A stretch of DNA of 64,000 nucleotides from Palaemon carinicauda (GCF_036898095.1 NC_090757.1:62373347-62437346); one strand, 5' to 3'; positions 43,551-56,116 are shown, counted from the first letter of the stretch. Notes: generated from the sequence alone by a model not told the origin. A program made the numbers and translations.

Positions 43551-45001
43551 CATTCTTTACGTGGGGCTGACGTAACAGATCTACCCTTAGAGGAAGACTT
43601 CTTGGAAAGTCTACCAGCCATTGAAGTACCTCGGTGAACCACTCTCTCGCGGGCCAGAGGGTAGCAACCAACGTCAACCTTGTCCCTCCGTGAGAGGCGA
43701 ACTTCTGCAGTACCTTGTTGACTATCTTGAATGGTGGGAATGCATATAAGTCCATAAAAGACCAATCCAGTAGAAACGCGTCTATGTAGATTGCTTCTGT
43801 ATCTAAGACTGGAGAGCAAAAGATTGGTAACCTTTTGGTCAACGAGGAGGCAAAGGGGTCTATGGTTGGTTGACCCCAAGAAGCCCAAAGACTCTTGCCC
43901 ACGTCCTTGTGGAGGGTCCATTCCGTGGGTATCACCTGACCCCTCCGACTGAGACAGTCTGCCAAGACGTTCAAGTCCCCCTGGATGAATCTCGTCAACA
44001 GGGAGATGCCTCGAATTCTAGACCATAAGAGAAGGTCCCTTGCGATCTCGAGCAGCGTGAAGGAGTGTGTGCCTCCTTGCTTGGAGATGTACGCCAAAGT
44101 TGTGGTGTTGTCTGAGTTGACCTCTACCACTTAGTTTCGAAGACGCTTCCTAATATCATCAAGGCCAAGTGGACTGCTAATAGCTCCTTGCCGTTGATGT
44201 GCATGCTCTTCTGACTTGAGGTCCACAGACCAGCGCATTCCCGACCGTCCAGGGTCGCACCCAACCCAAACCCGACGCGTCTGAGGACAACACGTGGTTT
44301 GGGTTCTTGACTGCTAGGGATAGTCCCTCTCTCAGACTGATATTGCTGTCCCACCATTTCAGGCATGCCTTTATTGGTTCGGAGACTGGGAATGATACCA
44401 TCTCTAATGTCTTGTCCTAGTTCCAGTGAGAGGCTAGATGGAACCAGAGAGGCAGAAGGGGTAGTCTCCCTAGTGAGACAAACTGCTCCAGGGATGAGAG
44501 AGTCCCTACGAGACTGTTCCAACTCCTGACTGAATAAACGTTTTCTTTTCAGCATTAGTTGAACTTCGAGCAGGGCTTGACTGCGAATCTCCATCCCCAA
44601 AAATAGAATAATCTGGGATGGGATCAGTTGGGACTTTTAGGTTGAACACAAGTCACTACTCCCTGGCCAGACTCAATGTCCAATGTAGATCCTGCAGACA
44701 GTGAAGGCTGGACGATGCTCTGAGAAGCCAGTCGTCCAAGTACAGGGAGGCTCGGATCCCCGATAGCTCGAAACTGGTACCCCACATTCCTGTAAACAAA
44801 CCTCAGAAACGGTTGGGAATCCGGGTGTATAGGAATGTGGAAGTATGCCTCCTGAAGGTCGAGAGAGACCATCCAGTCGCCTTCCATAAATGCTGTCAAG
44901 ACAGCCTGGAAGGCTTCATCGTGAAGTTTGTCTTGACAATGAACACATTGAGCGCACTTGCCTCTTACGTACTCCTGCAGTGAACATGGCTGCCAAATCA
45001 T
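43551..45001 (-). pseudogene. DIRS-i RT-RNase H, internally deleted
   Basis: RT motif A is DWMVSLDLQEAYFHIPIHPD. Sequence then jumps from VGYQFRAI straight to the catalytic box YLDDWLLRAS (about 44,715-44,745), so motif B and its surroundings are deleted. RNase H at 44,090-44,300 retains LSSDASGLGWV-like, GKELLAVHLA and EVNSDNTTTLAY. The connection region reads FIQGDLNVLADCLSRRGQ and WPAREWFTEVLQWL at 43,620-43,980. It is spread over several frames. Confidence 0.77.
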
Positions 45002-46671
45002 GGAGCCATCCCTGAGGGACTTGTTCCTGCAGAGAACGTGGCTGTCAGATCATTGGAGCCATCCCTGAAAGCCTTGTTTATGCATGACATAATTGTACAG
45101 CAAAACTTCAAAGGCTCGAAAACAGCTGTGAAGTTGACCTGTAAAATCTTGGAGCGTCTCATGGCCAGGCGCCAGGGAGAGTCTATGAGGTTTGAGAAGT
45201 CTATCTGGGCAGAGGCAGGAACTCCCAAGCCGAGAACTTCTCTCGTGTCATATCAGACTCTCGCTCTATAAGCCAGTTTAAAAGAAGGGAAAGCAAAGGC
45301 TGTATCCCCCAAACTCCTCCTGGTGATAAACCAGTCGCCTAGCAAACGTAAAGCTCTCTAGGAGAGCGAGAGAGCACTAGCTTATAAAACAACGGCTTCG
45401 AAGTAGCTAGGCCTAGCGTAAGCTCTGACGTTTAGGCGAACGAGGAGCAGCAGTTACAAAAAGATCCGGACAAAGATCCTTAAAAATCAGCATGATTTAT
45501 TTAAAGTCCATAGAGGGCTAAGCAGCTTTAGGCTCCTCTCCGTCTGACAGAGTCCTCAAGGGAATATCAGTAGGAGGGGGAACAGCAACTTCCTCATCTG
45601 AAGGAACCTTGTCCGATAATAGCTGAGTCTCAAGCAAGGGAGAGACCCACCGTGGTGGCAATGCTTTACAAGCAGAGTCCACACGCACTGGTGCATTAGT
45701 AGCGGACCAGGACGCAACGTCATGTAACTGCTTGACAGTCTGTGAACTGTCAACAACAACAGGTGCGTGAGGACGCACAGCGTCCACTCGAGACTGCTTT
45801 GACCGCCTAGACTGAGCAGTCAAAACAACTCTAGAATGCGGAGGTTGACGCTCAGCGTCAAAACAAGTCAACTCCGATTGTTAGCGAACGTCCTGAACGT
45901 CAACAGGAGCATCAGCAAGTGGCCTAACGTCCAAATGTGGCTGAAAATCCACACGAGACCGCATCGAGTGTGGTTCTAAACAACCTGACTGACGTGACTT
46001 AGCTACGCCAACGTCAACAGGACGCACAAAGGAACGTTAGGGTGGCTGAAAGCCAGGATCTCGATGAGATAAACGGCTAGGCTCAACGGACTTATCGGCA
46101 GAATAGTCTTCTATAAGGGAGGCAAGCTTATTCTGCATGTCTTGCCGTACAACCCATTTAGGATCAACGGAAATGGTTGCGGTAAGAGACGAGGGTAACG
46201 TCTGTGACCGCAAAACCTTGCCAACAAAAAGACTCTCGGAGTCTGTGTTACGCTTTTGTTAGGCGGCGAGCAGTCTTCCGATGACTGCATAGGGTCAGAG
46301 CTGTCCTAATGGCTACAACCAGGACGCTGGACCTGTCCTGAAAGGACTGACTTTCGCTTAAGGGCCTCGAAACCTTGTTTCAGGTTTCTTATGCGAAAAG
46401 CCTTCGGATGACGAGGAGAAAATCGTCTCTCTCGCCTTATGGTAGGGGTGATCTTGGTAAGATACACCCGATACCATAGAGGGAACGTCTGTTCGCTGAT
46501 CAAGGCCTCTCGAACCCATAAGTCGTACGACATTACTTCTCCCCTGGGCTTGGGAGCTTGCAAGAGGTCCCGGACTAGGCGAACGACAGGCACGAACAGA
46601 CGAACCCTCGGTCGCAACACTGATAACACTTTGCGCAATATCACTTTATCACTACGATTTTCTGTTTGCAC
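45002..46671 (-). pseudogene. DIRS-i gag region, broken
   Basis: It matches DIRS-h gag along its length. The acidic end (SDKVPSDEEVAVPPPTDIPL) is at 45,518-45,600; the middle is repeat-poor, and the basic segment near 46,250 is shifted (CYAFVRRRAV). The N-terminal frame at 46,306-46,671 contains APKPRGEVMSYDLWVREALI. A stop at 45,862 and indels near 46,030 and 46,260 break the gene. Confidence 0.6.
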
Positions 46672-48037
46672 TTATTTCACTGAAATCGAAACTTTTACTG
46701 ATTTCTACCTGAAGCACGCAATTCTACCCTCATCAAAAGGTAGTAATTGCGAAATCAGTCGTATAATGCAAGCACATTAATACCAGCAAAAAACAGTAAA
46801 CATATTTTAAGATAAAAAATTCAGTGGCTGGGGAAGAGACTAAACACTAGTTCATTCAAAACTACGTTTTCAATCTCTCACCGTACATTGCCTGGGGACG
46901 AGAATAAAAAACTAAAAACGTTTTATCCTTTCTCCCCGTACAGAGACTAGGGACGAGAGTAACTCGAGAACAACGTTACCCCGCTTGAACGGAACGTTTT
47001 CTCTCCTCTCTCTCCCTCCGTCTCTATCTTTCTCTCTCTCTCTCTCTTGATTTCGCACCTAAGAGAAGAGCCCACTTACGTTTCGTCAAAAAAACATGTT
47101 ATTTGACCAAAGGAAAAAACTGAAAGGTTTTTCAATTAAAAAGTTCCTTTAAAATAGAATTTAAAACATTTAAGCTTTGAAAGAAGAATGAACAAAACGT
47201 CAGAATCGATTTACTCTTTCTGCAAAGTGAAACCGTGATACTCTCTCTCTCTATCGTAACGATAGAGCGCAAACTGTGTACCATAAATAAACTAAACGTT
47301 AGTTCATCTTTGAAACAGTACGAAGACTATTCAAAGAAAATCTTTCATAAAATATCTATTAAAAAATATTCATTTAAAAAGTTTTAAATCATTAGCTCTT
47401 TAAAAGCTATTTACGATTGAAAGGGCTCAACGTTGTTTAACTTCGGTTTCCAAGTTAGGACCGGCTACTCTCAGGAAAGGTCGCATATAAACAAATCATT
47501 AAAATTTATTTTTATGTTTATTATAAATTTAAAGTTAATCGAAGAGGCCTAATAAAGGCGGTGAGATATAAAATATATAGAGGAAAATCTATAATTAATT
47601 TATAACGTGATAAGATAATTGCTAAAAGCCTAAACACACTTCCGTCTAAGGGAAGGGTCGGCCATTTAAAAGTCAAAGAAAGTCCATACTCTCTTTGTCA
47701 TCAAAAATTAAATCTATCCAAAAACGAGTTCAAGGATTTATTTGAAGAAAAACACCTGTACTGCGAAAGCTCAAACCAAATTAAAGTACTTCACCAAATA
47801 TGATGGGAAAAACTCCAGGTTCAACAGCGAGTAAAAGTACGTCTTGTCGACACGTCGACAGAGAAGAAATTGAAGGTTTTGTTTACATCCGAGAGTGGTA
47901 TCTGGCCGACAGTTGGCGCTGGTGGGCACACCCGCAACCTGCATAGCGATCGCTCGCGAGTTTTTTATGTATGTGTCTGTCGAGCAACAGAGTTGCAGCT
48001 ATTATATATTCACCGGCTAAGTTAAATATTTAAAAAT
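46672..48037 (-). other. DIRS-i 5' untranslated region and right ITR
   Basis: AT-rich leader without a gene; pyrimidine-rich near 46,995-47,048; a TCGTAACGATAG palindrome near 47,253. The right ITR at about 47,870-48,037 mirrors the left one and ends AATATTTAAAAAT. Confidence 0.75.
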
Positions 48038-48110
48038 GAGTCGTATAATGTAAGCACATTAGTACAAGCAAAAATCAGTAAACATATACGTATATCGAAT
48101 AAAACGGAAA

Positions 48111-48441
48111 TATGTTATTTTCATTAGTAAAATAAATTTTTGAATATACTTACCCGATAATCATGTAGCTGTCAACTCCGTTGCCCGACAGAATTCTACG
48201 GAAGGGATACGCCAGCGATCGCTATACAAGAGGGGGGTGTACTCACAAGCGCCACCTGTGGCCAGGTACTGCAGTACTTCTTGTTGACACCACTTCAATT
48301 TTTCCTCGGTCCACTGGTTCTATAGGGAGGAAGGGTGGGTCAATTAAATCATGATTATCGGGTAAGTATATTCAAAAATTTATTTTACTAATGAAAATAA
48401 CATTTTTCAATATTAAACTTACCCGATAATCATGTAGCTGA
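48111..48441. repeat. DIRS-j left ITR, G-rich block and ICR
   Basis: It begins GTTATTTTCATTAGTAAAAT. The block TTCTATAGGGAGGAAGGGTG is at 48,318-48,337. The ICR at about 48,350-48,441 joins ACTAATGAAAATAACA to TTTTTCAATATTAAACTTAC. Confidence 0.85.
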
Positions 48442-48824
48442 TTCACACCCAGGGAGGTGGGTGAAAACCAGTGTACATGTATATCAAGAAGCTAAGTATC
48501 CCGTATTTCATATTATCAGTTATTCAAAATAACAATGAAATTACAAGTACCTGGTAAGGAAGTCGACTTGAGCCATTACTCTGCCTTAAATAAGTTCGTC
48601 TTCCTTACTGAGCGCAGCGTTCCTCTTAGGAGGCTGAACAACTCTAAGGTGCTGAAGTATCAAGGGCTGCAACCCATACTAAAGGACCTCATCACAACCT
48701 TTAACCTCGGCGCTTCTCAAGAAAGAATTGACCACCCGCCAAATCAACAAGGATGTGGAAGGCTTCTTAGCCGACCGTACAACCCATAAAAAGTATTCAA
48801 GAGAAAGGTTAAAAGGTTATGGGA

Positions 48825-49920
48825 TTATGGGAATGTAGTGGCTGAGCCCTCGCCTACTACTGCATTCGTTGCTACGAATGGTCCCAGGGTGTAGCAGTAC
48901 TCGTAAAGAGACTGGACATCTTTGAGATAGAATGATGCGAACACTGACTTGCTTCTCCAATAGGTTGCATCCATAACACTCTGCAGAGAATGGCTCTGTT
49001 TGAAGGCCACTGAAGTAGCCACAGCTCCCACTTCATGTGTCCTTACCTTCAGCAAAGCAAGGTCTTCTTCCTTCAGATGAGAATGTGCTTCCCTAATCAG
49101 AAGCCTGAATAGTAAGAAACTGAGTTCTTAGAACTTGGAAAAGAAGGTTTCTTGATAGCACACCATAAGGCTTCTGATTGTCCTCGTAAAGGTTAAGACC
49201 TTTTTAGATAGTACCTAAGAGCTCTAACTGGGCAAAGTACTCTCTCCAGTTCATTCCCCACCAAGTTGGACAGGCTTGGGACCTCGAACGACTTAGGCCA
49301 AGGACGTGAAGGAAGCTCGTTTAGCAAAAACCGAGCTGCAGGGAACATGTAGCCGTTTCAGATGTGAAAACAATGATCCTGCTGAAGGCGTGGATCTCAC
49401 TTACTCTTTTAGCTGTTGTCAAGCACACGAGGAAAAGAGTTTTTAATGTGAGGTCCTAAAAAGAGGCTGATTGGAGAGGTTCAAATCTTGATGACATAAG
49501 GAACCTTAGGACCACGTCTAGATTCCAGCCTGGAGTGGACAACCGACGTTCCTTTGAGGTCTCAAAAGACCTAGGGAGGTCCTGTAGATCTTTGTTGGTG
49601 GAAAGATCCAAGCCTCTGTGGCGGAAAACCGCTGCCAACATACTTCTGTAACCCTTGATCTTAGGAGCTGAAAGGGATCTTACTTTCCTTAGATATAACA
49701 GGAAGTCAGCAATCTGGGTTACAGTGGTACTGGTTGAGGAAACTGCATTGGTCTTGTACCAGCTACGGAAGACTTCCCCTTGAGACTGATAGATTCTGAG
49801 AGTGGATGTTCTCCTTGCTTTGGCAATCGCTCTGGCTGCCTCCTTCGAAAAGCCCCTAGCTCTTGAGAGTCTTTCGAAAGTCTGAAGGCAGTCAGACGAA
49901 GAGCGTGGAGGTTTGGGTGT
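48825..49920 (-). pseudogene. DIRS-j tyrosine recombinase, frameshifted
   Basis: The C-terminal frame 48,825-49,055 reads VRTHEVGAVATSVAF (Arg of H-x-x-R replaced by Gly), DATYWRSKS and FASFYLKDVQ. The upstream frame covers 49,456-49,920 (KGYRSMLAAVFRHRGLDLST; ETSKERRLSTPGWNLDVVLR). The segment in between, including the first Arg, is broken by small indels near 49,140-49,460. It is otherwise very close to DIRS-d. Confidence 0.8.
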
Positions 49921-51182
49921 ACCTTCTTTACGTGAGGTAGACGTAGAAGGTTCACTCCTAGAGGAAGAGTCCTGGGAATGTCGACCAGCCATTGCAGTAC
50001 CTCTAAGAACCATTCTCTCGCGGGCCAGAGCGGAGCCAACCAACGTCAGCCGTGTCCCTTTGCGAGAGGAGAACTTCTGAAGTACCCTGTTGACAATCTT
50101 GGACGGCGGGAATGCATACAGGTCGAGATGGAACCAATCCAGCAGAAAAGCATCCACGTGAACTGCTGCTGGGTCTGGAATCGGAGAACAATACAACAGG
50201 AGTCTCTAGGTTATCGAGGTAGCGAACAGATCTATGGTTGGCTGACCCCACAGGGCCCAAAGTCTGCTGCAAACATTCTTGTGAAGGGTCCACTCTGTGG
50301 GGATGACCTGACCCTTCCGGCTGAGGTGATCTGCCATGACATTCATACCGCCCTGAATGAACCTCGTTACCAGCGTGAGCTTTCGATCTTTAGACCAGAT
50401 GAGGAGGTCCCTTGCGATCTAGAACAACTTCACGAAAGAGTCCCTCCCTGCTTGAAGATGTAAGCCAGGGCTGTGGTGTTGTCAGAGTCCACCTCCACCA
50501 CTTTGTTAAGCTGGAGGGACTTGAAGTTTATCAAGGCCAGAAGAACCGCCAACAACTCCTTGCAATTGATGTGAAGTGTCCTTTGTTCCTGATTCCATGT
50601 TCCCGAGCATTCCTGTCCGTCCAAAGTCGCACCCCAGCCCGTGTCTGATGCGTCCGAGAGGAGACGGCGGTCGGGTTTCTGAACAGCCAAAGGTAGACTT
50701 CCTTGAGAAGAAAGCTGTTCTTACACCACGCGAGAGAAGACCTCCTCTCTTCGGAAACAGGAACTGAGACCGTCTCTAGCGTCATGTCCTTTATCCAGTG
50801 AGCAGCTAGATGATACTGAAGGGGGGGAGGAGGAGTCTCCCTAACACGATGAACAGGGCCAGCGATGAAAGTGTCCCTGTTAGACTCATCCACTACCTGA
50901 CTGAGCATCGGTTCCTTCTCAGCATGCTCTGGATGCATTCTAGGGCTTGGAAGATCCTTGGGGCCGACGGAAAAGCCCGAAAAGCTCGACTCTGAAGATC
51001 CATCCCCAGGGAGACAATGGTCTGGGATGGGACGAGCTGAGACTCCTCAAAATTGACCAGGAGGCCCAGTTCCTTGGTCAGATCCATAGTCCATCTGAGA
51101 ATCTCCAGACAGCGACGACTTGTGGGAGCTCTTAAAAGCCAGTCGTCTGACGGAGCCGGACACAAGATCATGGTACTGCTGC
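49921..51182 (-). pseudogene. DIRS-j RT C-terminal part and RNase H, rearranged
   Basis: RNase H at 50,430-50,690 has LLSDASDTGWGA, INCKELLAVLLA and VEVDSDNTTALAY. The RT tail at 50,893-51,160 has SDDWLLRAPTSRRC and LGLLVNFEESQLVP. RT motifs A and B are missing, replaced upstream of about 51,183 by a second copy of gag sequence, exactly as in DIRS-d. The connection region PDPAAVHVDAFLLDW is at 50,130-50,196. Confidence 0.77.
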
Positions 51183-51831
51183 ACAGTCTGTGAACTGTCA
51201 ACCATGGGGAAGCGAGGAAGTACAGTGACAACCCGAAGCTGTCTAGACTGTCTGGGTCGTACAGACAACTCCTTATCGGGTTGCTGAGGTTGCCGCACTG
51301 CGTCACAACAAGTCACTTCTGCTGGTTGTTGAACGTCTTCCCAGTGACACACTGACTCCGTAAACAAAAAAATCCTCTAACAAGGACTAAGCTTGGACTG
51401 CATGTCTTGCAACACAGCTCAAGGTCTATGGGAGCAGGTGTGGTAACAGACGGGGTTAGCGACTGAAGTGGAACCATTACCTTCCCTGGAAGCATGTTAT
51501 GCTTAAATAAAAGTCCATAGGAGGCTACGCAGCTAAAGGTTCCTCTCCAAATGACAGAGTCCTCAAGGGAATATCAGAAGGAGGGAGAAAAGCACTTTCT
51601 CATCTACAGGGACCATATCCGAGAAAAGCTAAGTTCTCTCAGTGAGGGTTTCACTGGTGCAAAAGCAGCAGACTAGAAGGCAACGTTATGAAACTGCTTG
51701 ACAGTCTAGTGAGTTGGCAACAACCAAAGATGTGTGACTGAGAAGCATGCGGTAAGGTATGCAGAGCATGTTGTATGCAGAGCATGCTGTATGTAGAGCA
51801 TGCTGTAAGGTAAGCAGAGCGTGTTGCATGG

Positions 51832-52317
51832 CGTGTAACATTTCTCAGAAATTCCATGACCAGTGCTAGAGTGAGTAATATCGCATTACTGTCCATTGAA
51901 AGTGCACGTGCCGAGGGAATTGATTTAGACTGTTTTGTTGATGAATTTGATAGCCGGCATGATAATCGTAGAATTAAGCTGCACTAAAAGTACTATAATC
52001 TACTTAACCTCAGGAAAGGGAAACTCGCCCTGTTGGCAACACTGCATTACTTCATGTATGCTTGCATGGGGTTTTAATATCAACATAATATTTACCTTAC
52101 ATTCATAACTCATGATTCATTTTTGTTTTGAAGATATTTTGCCATATTTTGCGATTTTGTTAAAAATATATTGCAAGGAATACATATATATTTTTATAAA
52201 AGTAATACAAATAACCTCCATTATCATAATGTTTGTGTAGGCATACATGTATATGATTACAAATGCAAGTTATGAAAGTAATGAGGTGTTATTATTGTCA
52301 TTTGTTATTTCCAAGTT
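51832..52317 (+). mobile_element. Insert in DIRS-j gag with hAT-like exon
   Basis: Relative to DIRS-d (10,826-10,836) the sequence departs after GTTGCATGGC and returns near 52,318 (GAATGGGAAGAGGCTCAAG). The 0.49-kb insert has a short coding piece followed by AT-rich sequence. No terminal repeats or target duplication could be defined, partly because DIRS-j has also lost repeat units here. Confidence 0.6.
51835..51987 (+). pseudogene. hAT-type transposase C-terminal fragment
   Basis: A 50-codon frame ending in TAA reads SMTSARVSNIALLSIESARA then EGIDLDCFVDEFDSRHDNRR. The pattern R-[VL]-S-x-[IL]-A-L-L-S-I-E, followed by an acidic Phe-containing helix, is the usual end of the hAT/ZBED/ZMYM-like dimerisation region. 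It lacks all upstream domains. It could equally be the last exon of a domesticated hAT-derived host gene captured here. Confidence 0.6.
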
Positions 52318-53406
52318 GAATGGGAAGAGGCTCAAGTTGAGGAGAAAGTGGCAGATGCATGCGTTGAGGTGGCTGACTCATAGCATGAGGTTGCTGCCTC
52401 AAGAGTTGCGCTTGCTGTAAGGGTTGCGGATGCGCAGTAGCAGGTTCCTGAGGAACGAGTTGAGGTTCCTGAGGTGTGAGCTGCGAGAGTTGAGGTAGCG
52501 GCTGCGCAGAACGCAGTTCTTGTCTCGCGAGTTGAGGTTCCTGAGGTGCTAGCCTAAGGAGTTGAGGCTCTCGCCTTGAGGAGGGTTGAGATCGCTGCAG
52601 CGAGTGCTGAGGTGGCTGCCTCATTGATGGAAGAGGTTGTCGTACCTCAAGAGATTGTTGCCTCGCTGGTGGAACCGCAAGCGGAAGCGGAGGAAGTAAG
52701 GCATAAGATTCCTGCTCCCATTGCTGAGGTTGCCTTAAGGAAGGCGGAGGTTGCTGCACACCGCTGGTAACTGGCAACTCAGTACGCGGTAAGGTATCCT
52801 GAGGAACCTCAACATCGTACGCCTGGCAGACTGGACTGCGGTGAGGCGGAGCGATCGCAGGAGGAGGTGTAACCTTCTCAGCCTGACACTCACGCATTAA
52901 GACCGCAAGCTGTGACTGCATGGACTGCAGCAAAGTCATCTTGGGGTCGGCAGACGCTAAGGTCTGCTGAGGCAAAGCCTTAACAGAAGATGAGGTCTGT
53001 TGCGGCATCACCTTACCTCTCTTAGGAGGTGTGCAGTCACCTGATGACTGCGGAGAGTCAGAGCTAACCCAATGACTGCATCCGGGTTGTTGAACTCTAG
53101 AGGTCTGGACTTTACGTCTAAGAGGTCTTGAGACCTGAGTCCAGCTTTTCTCCCCGAAATTTCTTCTGCAGACGAGTAAAATAAGGGCTCAATCGTCTGC
53201 GGGTGGGAGTGACGGTCTCTGTAAGACACGCCCGCAACCACCGAGGATACTACTGTGCGCCGATCAAGGCCTGCCGAACCCTTTTGCCCTTCGACATTGC
53301 TTCTCCCCTGGGCTTGGGAGCTTGCAAGAGGTCCCGGACTGGGAGGACGACTGGCACGCACAGAAGTACCCTCACGCACAACACTGACACACTTTGCGCT
53401 AATCAC

Positions 53407-54747
53407 TTATCACTTTGAATTTCTGTTTGCACTTATTTCACTGAACTCGAAACTTTAAGTGGTTTGTACCTGAAACACGCAATTCTATCCTTCCTTAAAA
53501 GTTAGTAATTGCGAAAACAGAATTACAATGTAACAGAAAATTCTAATGAAAGATAAATAATTCAGTGGCTGGAAAGAGACTAAACACTAGATCAAATAAA
53601 CTACGTTTAAAATCTCTCACCGCATAAAGCTTGAGAACAAGAATAAACTCTAGAAACGTTTACCTTCTTCCCCTAAAGAGACTAGGGAGAAGAGCAAAAA
53701 CGATAACAACGTTACTCGCTTGAACGAAACGTTTATCCAGCTCTCTCTCCCTCCGTCTCTATCTCTCTCTCTCTCTCTCTCTCTTGACTTAGAACCTGAG
53801 AGAAGAGCCCAATCATATATACTCGTTAAAACATATTATTGTTAAAGGAAAAAAACTGAAAGATTTCCCAAATAAAAAGTTCCTTTATTAGAATTAAAAC
53901 CATTAAGCTAAGAAAGAATGAACAAAACGTTATAAACGGTTTACTCTTACTGCAACGTGACACCGTGAAAATTCTCTCTCTATCGTAACGATAGAGCGCA
54001 AGTTGAACGTTCTGAACATCAACAACTGCAGAGACAAAACAAAACATTAGTTCAACTTTGAAACAGTACGAGACTATCAAAGAAATTCTTTCAAAAACAT
54101 TAAAATAGCATAATATGTTAACAGGTAAAACCGAAATGACGGGCTCAATGTTAATTAACTTCGGTACAAGAAAAGACCGCCTACTATTAGGAAAGGTCGA
54201 ATATAAACAAATATAAAAATTAATTTTAATAATTTTATAAAAAAGGAAGTTAATCGAAGAGGCCTATAAAAGGCGGAGAGATATAAAATAAATCTATAAC
54301 TTTTGTTAAGCAAAATTAAGAAAGAGAGTCTATACTCTCTTAGACACCAACACTTCCGTCTAAGAGAAGGGTCGGCCATTTAAAGGTGAAAGAGAGTTCA
54401 TACTCTCTTCGTCACCATAATTAATCAAATTAATTCCAAAAGCTAGCTAAGCTAATAATAAAACTTCCTGAATAGCGAAAGCTGAAATCTTAGAGCAATA
54501 CTTCACCAAAAACCGTGAACAAGACTCCAAAATTATAAGCGTATCCATGAACGTCTTGCCGGGAGCACGACAGAGGAAAAATTGAAGTGGTGTCAACAAG
54601 AAGTACTGCAGTACCTGGCCACAGGTGGCGCTTGTGAGTACACCCCCCTCTTGTATAGCGATCGCTGGCGTATCCCTTCCGTAGAATTCTGTCGGGCAAC
54701 GGAGTTGACAGCTACATGATTATCGGGTAAGTTTAATATTGAAAAAT
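53407..54747 (-). other. DIRS-j 5' untranslated region and right ITR
   Basis: It parallels 12,341-13,660 of DIRS-d. It contains a (CT)n run at 53,762-53,785 and a TCGTAACGATAG palindrome near 53,981. The right ITR at 54,575-54,747 ends TTTAATATTGAAAAAT. Confidence 0.8.
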
Positions 54748-56046
54748 ATAAAGTTAAAAAGGATCAGTGACTGGGGAGGAGACTAAACACTACAGTAGTT
54801 CATTAAAGACTACATTTTCAATCTCTCACCGTAAAGTGCCTTGGGACGAGAATAAAAACTAAAAAAGTTTTATCCTTTCTCCCCGTACAGAGACTTGGGA
54901 CGAGAGTAAAAAACTGAATCGAGAACAACGTTACTCGCTCCCAAACTCCTTACTTAGGACGAGAATAAAGATCGGATCGTTCTCTCTTCCTCTCTCTCTC
55001 TCTCTCTCTCTCTCTTGATTTCACACAGAAGAGAAATGCCCACTCACCCTTCGTCAATAAACAGGTTATTTGACCAAAGGAAAAAACTGAAAGGACTAAG
55101 AAATTGAAAATTAACAAGTTCCTTTAAATTAGTATTTAAAACACTTCAGTTTGAAAGAAGAATGAACAAAACGTCAAAATCGATTTACTCCTTCTGCAAA
55201 GTGAAACCGTGATTCTCTCTTTCTCTATCGTAACGATAGAACGCAAACTGCGTAGCATAAATAAACCAAACGTTAGTTCATCTTTGAAACAGAACGAAGA
55301 CTATTCAAAGAAAATCTTTCATAAAATATCTACTAAAAAATATTCATTTCATAACTCTTACAGAGCAAATGATTTAAACTTAACGAAAATAAAAGTTGAA
55401 TGGGCTCAACGTTGTTTAACTTCGGTTTCCAAGTTAGGACCCGCCTACTCTCGGACTAGGGAGGAATAGGTAAGGCCGCACATAAACAAAACATAAAATT
55501 TATCTTGATGTTTAGTATAAATGGAAAGCTAATCGAAGAGGCCTAATAAAGGCGGGTGAGATATAAAATATATAGAGGAAAATCTATAATTAACAACAAC
55601 AATTTATAACGTGATAAGATAATTACTAAAAGCCTAAAACACACTTCCGTACACTAAGGGAAGGGTCGGCCATCTTTACTCTATGGAAAAAACCAGAGAT
55701 AAAAGAGCAAGGGCAAAACACTTTTACTCTCCTTTCAAAAGCATTTCTTTTGAGGATAGTATTGAATAATCCAACACGGCGAAAGCAATAAAACCAAAAC
55801 CAAGTACTTCACCAATTCGGTAGAAAAACTCGAGGTCATAATAGCGAGTGGAATCGACTTGTCGATGAAACCGACAGAGAAGAACTGGAGCTGTTTACAT
55901 GTATATGCGGTATCTGGCCGATAGTCGGCGGTGGTGGGCACACCCGCTACCTTCATGGCGATCGCTCGCGAGTTTTTGGATTCTGTCGAGCCGTCGGAGA
56001 CGTCAGCTATTATATATTCACCGGATAAGTTTAATATTTAAAAATA
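54748..56046 (-). other. DIRS-h 5' untranslated region and right ITR
   Basis: Resumption of DIRS-h after DIRS-j. It aligns with the leader of DIRS-i (46,800-47,900) at CAGTGACTGGGGAGGAGACT and TCTATCGTAACGATAG. A (CT)n run lies at 54,990-55,014. The right ITR at about 55,865-56,046 ends TTTAATATTTAAAAAT. No gene is supported. Confidence 0.8.
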
Positions 56047-56116
56047 TGTTATTAAAAATATTATTTTACCGTATCTATATAAAATCATACATACGTAGCA
56101 AAGCAGGAAAACAATT

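Larger units (their letters stand above)
41711..48037 (-). mobile_element. DIRS-i: DIRS-like element, 6.3 kb with both termini
   Basis: The left ITR (41,711-41,905) pairs with 47,870-48,037; for instance GATACCACTCTCGGATGTAA recurs inverted near 47,890. GCGATCGC occurs at 41,814-41,821 and 47,946-47,953. It is inserted in the 5' UTR of its relative DIRS-h, where TTGCGAAAT and GAGTCGTATAATG are contiguous in the homologous stretch at 46,747-46,766. Gene order is gag, RT-RNase H, YR on the minus strand; all are broken. Confidence 0.88.
51183..53406 (-). pseudogene. DIRS-j gag region with partial duplication and foreign insert
   Basis: The extra gag segment is 51,183-51,490; the regular C-terminal part starts near 51,500. 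The frame 52,298-53,011 has a coiled-coil-like helix (PKMTLLQSMQSQLAVLMREC) and a Pro/Gln/Leu-rich repeat zone (52,330-52,780, units like LTPQEPQLVPQEP). The N-terminal frame 53,008-53,406 contains QAQGRSNVEGQKGSAGLD. The 21/42-bp arrays of DIRS-d are mostly absent here. Confidence 0.6.
48111..54747 (-). mobile_element. DIRS-j: DIRS-like element, 6.6 kb, same family as DIRS-d
   Basis: The left ITR (48,111-48,305) pairs with 54,575-54,747 (GAATTCTACGGAAGGGATAC inverted near 54,675; AGCGATCGCT at 48,214-48,223 and 54,657-54,666). It is near-identical to DIRS-d over most of its length, including the duplicated gag segment in place of RT motifs. The gag repeat region is replaced by a 0.5-kb insertion with a hAT-like exon. 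It is inserted in the 5' UTR of DIRS-h at AAAT. Confidence 0.88.
36661..56046 (-). mobile_element. DIRS-h: DIRS-like element carrying DIRS-i and DIRS-j
   Basis: The left ITR at 36,661-36,850 pairs with 55,865-56,046 (TATAATAGCTGACGTCTCCG; ACTCGCGAGCGATCGCCATG). Own sequence is 36,661-41,710, 48,038-48,110 and 54,748-56,046, about 6.4 kb. DIRS-i lies at ATTGCGAAAT/GAGTCGTATAATG and DIRS-j about 70 bases further; both are in its 5' UTR. It contains YR, a decayed RT-RNase H and the longest gag frame of the window. It is inserted in Tigger-2. Confidence 0.88.
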
